64,000 bases of DNA. It comes from Anisus vortex (Eukaryota > Mollusca > Gastropoda > Planorbidae). Location: contig OX421508.1 in the NCBI GenBank assembly GCA_949126835.1, positions 1 through 64,000 on the forward strand, given 5' to 3'. Shown here piece after piece: positions 51,901-62,746 of the stretch. The stretch's first letter is position 1. Every line of letters starts with the position of its first letter. Below the pieces are notes generated by a model. That model saw only the letters and a list, made by a program, of their open reading frames with translations. It was not told the origin of the DNA and did not search any database. The translations under genes and the position numbers were made by a program.

Positions 51901-54900
51901 GCCGACCTACTCAAAGGTAGCGCCGACGTTCTCAGAGGTAGCGCCGACCTACTTAGCGGTAGCACCGACCTACCTAGCGGTAGCGCCGACCTATCCAGCG
52001 GTAGCGCCGACATACTAAACGGTAGCGCCGACTTACCCAGAGGTAGCGCCGATCTACTCAGCGGTAGCGCCGAACTACTTAGCGGTGGCGCAGACCTACT
52101 AAAAGGTAGCGCCGACCTACTAAAAGGTAGCGCCGACCTACTAAACGGTAGCGCCGACTTACCCAGAGGTAGCGCCGATCTACTCAGCGGTAGCGCCGAA
52201 CTACTTAGCGGTGGCGCAGACCTACTAAAAGGTAGCGCCGACCTACCCAGCGGTAGCGCCGAGTTACTCAGCGGTAGCGCCGACCTACCCAGCGGTAGCG
52301 CCGACCTACTCAGCGGTAGCGCCGACCTACTGAGCGGTAGCGCCGACCGACCCAGCGGTAGCGCCGACCTACTTAGCGGTGGCGACGACTTACCCAGCGG
52401 TAGCGCCGACCTACTAAAAGGTAGCGCCGACCTACTAAAAGGTAGCGCCGACGTACTCAACTGTAGAGCCGACCTACTCAGCGGTAGCACCGAACTACCC
52501 AGCGGTAGCGCCGACCTACCCAGCGGTAGCGCCGACCTACCCGGCGGAAGCGCCGACCTACCAAGCGGTAGGGCCGACCTACTTAGCGGTGGCGCCGACC
52601 TACTCAAAGGTGGCGCCGACCTACAGAAAGGTAGCGCCGACCTACTAAAAGGTAGCGCCGACGTACTCAACTGTAGAGCCGACCTACTCAGCGGTAGCGC
52701 CGACCTACTCAGCGGTAGCGCCGACCTACTCAGCGGTAGCGCCGACGTACTTAGCGGTTGCGCCGACCTAATCAAAGGTAGCGCCGACCTACTAAAAGGT
52801 AGCGCCGACCTACTAAAAGGTAGCGCCGACGTACTCAACTGTAGCGCCGACCTACTTAGCGGTTTCGCCGACCAACCCATCGGTAGCGCCGACCTACCCA
52901 GCGGTAGCGCCGACCTACTAAAAGGTAGCGCCGACGTATTCAGAGGTAGCGCCGACCTACCCAGCGGTAGCGCCGACCTACCCAGTGGTAGCGCCGACCT
53001 ACTTAGCGGTGGCGTCGACCTACATAAAGGTAGCGCCGACCTACTAAAAGGTAGCGCCGACGTACTCAGAGGTAGCGCCGACCTACCCAGCGGTAGCGCC
53101 GACCTACTCAAAGTTAGCGCCGACCTACTAAAAGGTAGCGCCGACGTACTCAACTGTAGCGCCGACCTACTCAGCGGTAGCGCTGACCTACCCAGCGGTA
53201 GCGTCGACCTACTAAGCGGTAGCGCCGACTTACTTAGCGGTGGCGCCGACCTACATAAAGGTAGCGTCGACCTACTAAGCGGTAGCGCCGACCTACTTAG
53301 CGGTGGCGCCGACCTACATAAAGGTAGCGCCGACCTACTAAAAGGTAGCGCCGACCTACTTAGTGGTGGCGCCGACCTGCTTAAAGGTAGCGCCGACCTA
53401 CTAAAAGGTAGCGCCGATCTACTCAACGGTAGCGCCGACCTACTAAGCGGTGGCGCCGACATACTCAAAGTTAGCGCCGACCTACTAAAAGGTAGCGCCG
53501 ACTTACTCAACTGTAGCGCCGACCTACTCAGCGGTAGCGCCGACCTACCCAGCGGTAGCGCCGACCTACTCAGCGGTAGCGCCGACCTACTCAGCGGTAG
53601 CGCCGACCGACCCAGCGGTAGCGCCGACATACCCAGCGGTAGCGCCGACCTACTCAGCGGTAGCGCCGACCTACTAAAAGGTAGCGCCAACGTACTCAGA
53701 GGTAGCGCCGACCTACCCAGCGGTAGCGCCGACCTACCCAGCGGTAGCGCCGACCTACTCAGCGGTAGCGCCGACCTACTCAGCGATAGCGCCGACCTAC
53801 CCAGCGGTAGCGCCGACCTACTTAGCGGTGGCGCCGACCTACTCAAAGGTGGCGCTGACCTACTAAAAGGTAGCGCCGACCTACTAAAAGGTAGCGCCGA
53901 CGTACTCAACTGTAGCGCCGACATACTCAGCGGTAGCGCCGACATACTCAGCGGTAGCGCCGACCTACTCAGCGGTAGCGCCGACCTACTCAGCGGTAGC
54001 GCCGACATACTTAGCGGTTGCGCCGACCTACTTAAAGGTAGCGCCGACCTACTCAAAGGTAGCGCCGACGTTCTCAGAGGTAGCGCCGACCTACTTAGCG
54101 GTAGCACCGACCTACCTAGCGGTAGCGCCGACCTATCCAGCGGTAGCGCCGACATACTAAACGGTAGCGCCGACTTACCCAGAGGTAGCGCCGATCTACT
54201 CAGCGGTAGCGCCGAACTACTTAGCGGTGGCGCAGACCTACTAAAAGGTAGCGCCGACCTACTAAAAGGTAGCGCCGACGTACTCAGAGGTAGCGCCGAC
54301 CTACCCAGCGGTAGCGCCGACCTACCCAGCGGTAGCGCCGACCTACTCAGCGGTAGCGCCGACCTACCCAGTGGTAGCGCCGACCTACCCAGCAGTAGCG
54401 CCGTCTTACCAGGCGTAGCGCCGACCTACTCAGCGGTAGCTCCGACCTACCCAGTGGTAGCGCCGACCTACCCAGCGGTAGCGCCGTCTTACCCAGCGGT
54501 AGCGCCGACCTACTCAGCGGTAGCGCCGACCTACCCAGTGGTAGCGCCGACCTACCCAGCGGTAGCGCCGTCTTACCCGGCGGTTGCGCCGACCTACCTA
54601 GCGGTAGCGCCGACCTACCCAGCGGTAGCGCCGAACTACCACGCAGTAGCGCCGACCTACCCAGCGGTAGCGCCGACCTACTTAGCGGTGACGCCGACCT
54701 ACTAAAAGGTAGCGCCGACATATTCAGAGGTAGCGCCGACCTACTCAGCGGTAGCGCCGACCTACCCAGCGGTATCGTCGACCTACTCAGCGGTAGCGCC
54801 GACCTACCCAGCGGTAGCGCCGACCTACCCAGCGGTAGCGACGACTTACCCAGCGGTAGCGCCGACCTACCCAGCGGTAGCGCCGACCTTCCCAGCGGTA

Positions 54901-57089
54901 GCGACGACTTACCCAGCGGTAGCGCCGACCTACTAAAAGGTAGCGCCGACCTACTAAAAGGTAGCGCCGACGTACTCAACTGTAGAGCCGACCTACTCAG
55001 TGGTAGCACCGACCTACCCAGCGGTAGCGCCGACCTACCCAGCGGTAGCGCCGACCTACCCGGCGGAAGCGCCGACCTACCAAGCGGTAGGGCCGACCTA
55101 CTTAGCGGTGGCGCCGACCTACTCAAAGGTGGCGCCGACCTACTGAAAGGTAGCGCCGACCTACTAAAAGGTAGCGCCGACGTACTCAACTGTAGAGCCG
55201 ACCTACTCAGCGGTAGCGCCGACCTACTCAGCGGTAGCGCCGACCTACTCAGCGGTAGCGCCGACGTACTTAGCGGTTGCGGCGACCTAATCAAAGGTAG
55301 CGCCGACCTACTAAAAGGTAGCGCCGACCTACTAAAAGGTAGCGCCGACGTACTCAACTGTAGCGCCGACCTACTCAGCGGTAGCGCCGACCTACTTAGC
55401 GGTAGCGCCGACCAACCCATCGGTAGCGCCGACCTACCCAGCGGTAGCGCCGACCTACTAAAAGGTAGCGCCGACGTATTCAGAGGTAGCGCCGACCTAC
55501 CCAGCGGTAGCGCCGACCTACCCAGTGGTAGCGCCGACCTACTTAGCGGTGGCGTCGACCTACATAAAGGTAGCGCCGACCTACTAAAAGGTAGCGCCGA
55601 CCTACTTAGCGGTGGCGCCGACCTACTTAAAGGTAGCGCCGACCTACTAAAAGGTAGCGCCGACGTACTCAGAGGTAGCGCCGACCTACCCAGCGGTAGC
55701 GCCGACCTACTCAAAGTTAGCGCCGACCTACTAACAGGTAGCGCCGATGTACTCAACTGTAGCGCCGACCTACTCAGCGGTAGCGCCGACCTACCCAGCG
55801 GTAGCGTCGACCTACTAAGCGGTAGCATCGACCTACTTAGCGGTGGCGCCGACCTACATAAAGGTAGCGCCGACCTGCTAAAAGGTAGCGCCGACATATT
55901 CAGAGGTAGCGCCGACCTACTCAGCGGTAGCGCCGACCTACCCAGCGGTATCGTCGACCTACTCAGCGGTAGCGCAGATCTACCCAGCGGTAGCGCCGAC
56001 CTACCCAGCGGTAGCGACGACTTACCCAGCGGTAGCGCCGACCTACTAAAAGGTAGCGCCGACCTACTAAAAGGTAGCGCCGACGTACTCAACTGTAGAG
56101 CCGACCTACTCAGTGGTAGCACCGACCTACCCAGCGGTAGCGCCGACCTAACCAGCGGTAGCGCCGACCTACCCGGCGGAAGCGCCGACCTACCAAGCGG
56201 TAGGGCCGACCTACTTAGCGGTGGCGCCGACCTACTCAAAGGTGGCGCCGACCTACTGAAAGGTAGCGCCGACCTACTAAAAGGTAGCACCGACGTACTC
56301 AACTGTAGAGCCGACCTACTCAGCGGTAGCGCCGACCTACTCAGCGGTAGCGCCGACCTACTCAGCGGTAGCGCCGACGTACTTAGCGGTTGCGGCGACA
56401 TAATCAAAGGTAGCGCCGACCTACTAAAAGGTAGCGCCGACCTACTAAAAGGTAGCGCCGACGTACTCAACTGTAGCGCCGACCTACTCAGCGGTAGCGC
56501 CGACCTACTTAGCGGTAGCGCCGACCAACCCATCGGTAGCGCCGACCTACCCAGCGGTAGCGCCGACCTACTAAAAGGTAGCGCCGACGTATTCAGAGGT
56601 AGCGCCGACCTACCCAGCGGTAGCGCCGACCTACCCAGTGGTAGCGCCGACCTACTTAGCGGTGGCGTCAACCTACATAAAGGTAGCGCCGACCTACTAA
56701 AAGGTAGCGCCGACCTACTTAGCGGTGGCGCCGACCTACTTAAAGGTAGCGCCGACCTATTCAGCGGTAGCGCCGACCGACCCAGCGGTAGCGCCGACAT
56801 ACCCAGCGGTAGCGCCGACCTACTCAGCGGTAGCGCCGACCTACTAAAAGGTAGCGCCAACGTACTCAGAGGTAGCGCCGACCTACCCAGCGGTAGCGCC
56901 GACCTACCCAGCGGTAGCGCCGACCTACTCAGCGGTAGCGCCGACCTACTCAGCGGTAGCGCCGACCTACCCAGCGGTAGCGCCGACCTACTTAGCGGTG
57001 GCGCCGACCTACTCAAAGGTGGCGCCGACCTACTAAAAGGTAGCGCCGACGTACTCAGAGGTAGCGCCGACCTACTAAAAGGTAGCGCC
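48901..57089 (+). repeat. 8,189-bp repeat spacing, made of 2,016 + 6,173 bp
   Basis: The GTGCTCAGCTG marker at 48901 recurs at 57090 (8,189 bp, 390 units minus one base). The marker GGTAGGGCC at 50551, 52567 and 58740 gives spacings of 2,016 and 6,173 bp, which add to 8,189. The missing base is explained by the one-base deletion at 54412 lying between the copies. Confidence 0.85.
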
Positions 57090-60000
57090 GACGTGCTCAG
57101 CTGTAGCGCCGACCTACTCAGCGGTAGCGCCGACCTACCCGGCGGTAGCGCCAACCTACCCGGCAGTAGCGCCGAACTACCCAGCGGTAGCGTCGACCTA
57201 CTAAGTGGTAGCGCCGACCTACTTAGCGGTGGCGTCGACCTACATAAAGGTAGCGCCGACCTACTAAAAGGTAGCGCCGACCTACTTAGCGGTGGCGCCG
57301 ACCTACTTAAAGGTAGCGCCGACCTACTAAAAGGTAGCGCCGACGTACTCAGAGGTAGCGCCGACCTACCCAGCGGTAGCGCCGACCTACTCAAAGTTAG
57401 CGCCGACCTACTAAAAGGTAGCGCCGACGTACTCAACTGTAGCGCCGACCTACTCAGCGGTAGCGCCGACCTAACCAGCGGTAGCGTCGACCTACTAAGC
57501 GGTAGCGCCGACCTACTTAGCGGTGGCGCCGACCTACTTAAAGGTAGCGCCGACCTGCTAAAAGGTAGCGCCGATCTACTCAGCGGTAGCGCCAACCTAC
57601 TAAGCGGTGGCGCCGACCTACTCAAAGTTAGCGCCGACCTACTAAAAGGTAGCGCCGACTTACTCAACTGTAGCGCCGACCTACTCAGCGGTAGCGCCGA
57701 ACTACCCAGCGCTAGCGCCGACCTACCCAGCGGTAGCGCCGACCTACTCAGCGGTAGCGCCGACCTACCCAGCGGTAGCGCCGACCTACTCAGCGGTAGC
57801 TCCGACCTACTCAGCGGTAGCGCCGACCGACCCAGCGGTAGCGCCGACATACCCAGCGGTAGCGCCGACCTACTCAGCGGTAGCGCCGACCTACCCAGCG
57901 GTAGCGCCGACCTACCCAGTGGTAGCGCCGACCTACTCAGCGGTAGCGCCGACCTACTCAGCGGTAGCGCCGACCTACCCAGCGGTAGCGCCGACCTACT
58001 TAGCGGTGGCGCCGACCTACTCAAAGGTGGCGCCGACCTACTAAAAGGTAGCGCCGACCTACTAAAAGGTAGCGCCGACGTACTCAACTGTAGCGCCGAC
58101 ATACTCAGCGGTAGCGCCGACCTACTCAGCGGTAGCGCCGACCTACTCAGCGGTAGCGCCGACATACTTAGCGGTTGCGCCGACCTACTTAAAGGTAGCG
58201 CCGACCTACTCAAAGGTAGCGCCGACGTTCTCAGAGGTAGCGCCGACCTACTTAGCGGTAGCACCGACCTACCTAGCGGTAGCGCCGACCTATCCAGCGG
58301 TAGCGCCGACCTACTAAACGGTAGCGCCGACTTACCCAGAGGTAGCGCCGATCTACTCAGCGGTAGCGCCGAACTACTTAGCGGTGGCGCAGACCTACTA
58401 AAAGGTAGCGCCGACCTACCCAGCGGTAGCGCCGAGTTACTCAGCGGTAGCGCCGACCTACCCAGCGGTAGCGCCGACCTACTCAGCGGTAGCGCCGACC
58501 TACTGAGCGGTAGCGCCGACCGACCCAGCGGTAGCGCCGACCTACTTAGCGGTGGCGACGACTTACCCAGCGGTAGCGCCGACCTACTAAAAGGTAGCGC
58601 CGACCTACTAAAAGGTAGCGCCGACGTACTCAACTGTAGAGCCGACCTACTCAGCGGTAGCACCGAACTACCCAGCGGTAGCGCCGACCTACCCAGCGGT
58701 AGCGCCGACCTACCCGGCGGAAGCGCCGACCTACCAAGCGGTAGGGCCGACCTACTTAGCGGTGGCGCCGACCTACTCAAAGGTGGCGCCGACCTACAGA
58801 AAGGTAGCGCCGACCTACTAAAAGGTAGCGCCGACGTACTCAACTGTAGAGCCGACCTACTCAGCGGTAGCGCCGACCTACTCAGCGGTAGCGCCGACCT
58901 ACTCAGCGGTAGCGCCGACGTACTTAGCGGTTGCGCCGACCTAATCAAAGGTAGCGCCGACCTACTAAAAGGTAGCGCCGACCTACTAAAAGGTAGCGCC
59001 GACGTACTCAACTGTAGCGCCGACCTACTTAGCGGTTTCGCCGACCAACCCATCGGTAGCGCCGACCTACCCAGCGGTAGCGCCGACCTACTAAAAGGTA
59101 GCGCCGACGTATTCAGAGGTAGCGCCGACCTACCCAGCGGTAGCGCCGACCTACCCAGTGGTAGCGCCGACCTACTTAGCGGTGGCGTCGACCTACATAA
59201 AGGTAGCGCCGACCTACTAAAAGGTAGCGCCGACGTACTCAGAGGTAGCGCCGACCTACCCAGCGGTAGCGCCGACCTACTCAAAGTTAGCGCCGACCTA
59301 CTAAAAGGTAGCGCCGACGTACTCAACTGTAGCGCCGACCTACTCAGCGGTAGCGCTGACCTACCCAGCGGTAGCGTCGACCTACTAAGCGGTAGCGCCG
59401 ACTTACTTAGCGGTGGCGCCGACCTACATAAAGGTAGCGTCGACCTACTAAGCGGTAGCGCCGACCTACTTAGCGGTGGCGCCGACCTACATAAAGGTAG
59501 CGCCGACCTACTAAAAGGTAGCGCCGACCTACTTAGTGGTGGCGCCGACCTGCTTAAAGGTAGCGCCGACCTACTAAAAGGTAGCGCCGATCTACTCAAC
59601 GGTAGCGCCGACCTACTAAGCGGTGGCGCCGACATACTCAAAGTTAGCGCCGACCTACTAAAAGGTAGCGCCGACTTACTCAACTGTAGCGCCGACCTAC
59701 TCAGCGGTAGCGCCGACCTACCCAGCGGTAGCGCCGACCTACTCAGCGGTAGCGCCGACCTACTCAGCGGTAGCGCCGACCGACCCAGCGGTAGCGCCGA
59801 CATACCCAGCGGTAGCGCCGACCTACTCAGCGGTAGCGCCGACCTACTAAAAGGTAGCGCCAACGTACTCAGAGGTAGCGCCGACCTACCCAGCGGTAGC
59901 GCCGACCTACCCAGCGGTAGCGCCGACCTACTCAGCGGTAGCGCCGACCTACTCAGCGATAGCGCCGACCTACCCAGCGGTAGCGCCGACCTACTTAGCG

Positions 60001-60584
60001 GTGGCGCCGACCTACTCAAAGGTGGCGCTGACCTACTAAAAGGTAGCGCCGACCTACTAAAAGGTAGCGCCGACGTACTCAACTGTAGCGCCGACATACT
60101 CAGCGGTAGCGCCGACATACTCAGCGGTAGCGCCGACCTACTCAGCGGTAGCGCCGACCTACTCAGCGGTAGCGCCGACATACTTAGCGGTTGCGCCGAC
60201 CTACTTAAAGGTAGCGCCGACCTACTCAAAGGTAGCGCCGACGTTCTCAGAGGTAGCGCCGACCTACTTAGCGGTAGCACCGACCTACCTAGCGGTAGCG
60301 CCGACCTATCCAGCGGTAGCGCCGACATACTAAACGGTAGCGCCGACTTACCCAGAGGTAGCGCCGATCTACTCAGCGGTAGCGCCGAACTACTTAGCGG
60401 TGGCGCAGACCTACTAAAAGGTAGCGCCGACCTACTAAAAGGTAGCGCCGACGTACTCAGAGGTAGCGCCGACCTACCCAGCGGTAGCGCCGACCTACCC
60501 AGCGGTAGCGCCGACCTACTCAGCGGTAGCGCCGACCTACCCAGTGGTAGCGCCGACCTACCCAGCAGTAGCGCCGTCTTACCA
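54412..60584 (+). repeat. 6,173-bp higher-order repeat
   Basis: A one-base deletion, CCAGGCGTAGC where the complete form CCAGGCGGTAGC survives at 42459 and 44267, occurs at 54412 and again at 60585 with the same surrounding GCCGTCTTACC variants. The spacing is 294 units minus one base. Confidence 0.88.
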
Positions 60585-62746
60585 GGCGTAGCGCCGACCT
60601 ACTCAGCGGTAGCTCCGACCTACCCAGTGGTAGCGCCGACCTACCCAGCGGTAGCGCCGTCTTACCCAGCGGTAGCGCCGACCTACTCAGCGGTAGCGCC
60701 GACCTACCCAGTGGTAGCGCCGACCTACCCAGCGGTAGCGCCGTCTTACCCGGCGGTTGCGCCGACCTACCTAGCGGTAGCGCCGACCTACCCAGCGGTA
60801 GCGCCGAACTACCACGCAGTAGCGCCGACCTACTTAGCGGTGACGCCGACCTACTAAAAGGTAGCGCCGACATATTCAGAGGTAGCGCCGACCTACTCAG
60901 CGGTAGCGCCGACCTACCCAGCGGTATCGTCGACCTACTCAGCGGTAGCGCCGACCTACCCAGCGGTAGCGCCGACCTACCCAGCGGTAGCGACGACTTA
61001 CCCAGCGGTAGCGCCGACCTACCCAGCGGTAGCGCCGACCTACCCAGCGGTAGCGACGACTTACCCAGCGGTAGCGCCGACCTACTAAAAGGTAGCGCCG
61101 ACCTACTAAAAGGTAGCGCCGACGTACTCAACTGTAGAGCCGACCTACTCAGTGGTAGCACCGACCTACCCAGCGGTAGCGCCGACCTACCCAGCGGTAG
61201 CGCCGACCTACCCGGCGGAAGCGCCGACCTACCAAGCGGTAGGGCCGACCTACTTAGCGGTGGCGCCGACCTACTCAAAGGTGGCGCCGACCTACTGAAA
61301 GGTAGCGCCGACCTACTAAAAGGTAGCGCCGACGTACTCAACTGTAGAGCCGACCTACTCAGCGGTAGCGCCGACCTACTCAGCGGTAGCGCCGACCTAC
61401 TCAGCGGTAGCGCCGACGTACTTAGCGGTTGCGGCGACCTAATCAAAGGTAGCGCCGACCTACTAAAAGGTAGCGCCGACCTACTAAAAGGTAGCGCCGA
61501 CGTACTCAACTGTAGCGCCGACCTACTCAGCGGTAGCGCCGACCTACTTAGCGGTAGCGCCGACCAACCCATCGGTAGCGCCGACCTACCCAGCGGTAGC
61601 GCCGACCTACTAAAAGGTAGCGCCGACGTATTCAGAGGTAGCGCCGACCTACCCAGCGGTAGCGCCGACCTACCCAGTGGTAGCGCCGACCTACTTAGCG
61701 GTGGCGTCGACCTACATAAAGGTAGCGCCGACCTACTAAAAGGTAGCGCCGACCTACTTAGCGGTGGCGCCGACCTACTTAAAGGTAGCGCCGACCTACT
61801 AAAAGGTAGCGCCGACGTACTCAGAGGTAGCGCCGACCTACCCAGCGGTAGCGCCGACCTACTCAAAGTTAGCGCCGACCTACTAACAGGTAGCGCCGAT
61901 GTACTCAACTGTAGCGCCGACCTACTCAGCGGTAGCGCCGACCTACCCAGCGGTAGCGTCGACCTACTAAGCGGTAGCATCGACCTACTTAGCGGTGGCG
62001 CCGACCTACATAAAGGTAGCGCCGACCTGCTAAAAGGTAGCGCCGACATATTCAGAGGTAGCGCCGACCTACTCAGCGGTAGCGCCGACCTACCCAGCGG
62101 TATCGTCGACCTACTCAGCGGTAGCGCAGATCTACCCAGCGGTAGCGCCGACCTACCCAGCGGTAGCGACGACTTACCCAGCGGTAGCGCCGACCTACTA
62201 AAAGGTAGCGCCGACCTACTAAAAGGTAGCGCCGACGTACTCAACTGTAGAGCCGACCTACTCAGTGGTAGCACCGACCTACCCAGCGGTAGCGCCGACC
62301 TAACCAGCGGTAGCGCCGACCTACCCGGCGGAAGCGCCGACCTACCAAGCGGTAGGGCCGACCTACTTAGCGGTGGCGCCGACCTACTCAAAGGTGGCGC
62401 CGACCTACTGAAAGGTAGCGCCGACCTACTAAAAGGTAGCACCGACGTACTCAACTGTAGAGCCGACCTACTCAGCGGTAGCGCCGACCTACTCAGCGGT
62501 AGCGCCGACCTACTCAGCGGTAGCGCCGACGTACTTAGCGGTTGCGGCGACATAATCAAAGGTAGCGCCGACCTACTAAAAGGTAGCGCCGACCTACTAA
62601 AAGGTAGCGCCGACGTACTCAGAGGTAGCGCCGACCTACCCAGCGGTAGCGCCGACCTACCCAGCGGTAGCGCCGACCTACTCAGCGGTAGCGCCGACCT
62701 ACCCAGTGGTAGCGCCGACCTACCCAGCAGTAGCGCCGTCTTACCA
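60585..62746 (+). repeat. 2,162-bp higher-order repeat
   Basis: The same CCAGGCGTAGC deletion recurs at 62747, 2,162 bp (103 units minus one base) after 60585. This copy lacks one unit near 60828 that is present in the related copies at 54658 and 62993. Confidence 0.85.

Noticed and set aside
40089..54155. Minus-strand frame of about 4,688 codons (Leu-Ser-Arg-Ser-Ala-Leu-Pro heptads)
   Set aside because: Same explanation as above. Similar frames reopen after every phase shift along the array, as expected for satellite DNA.
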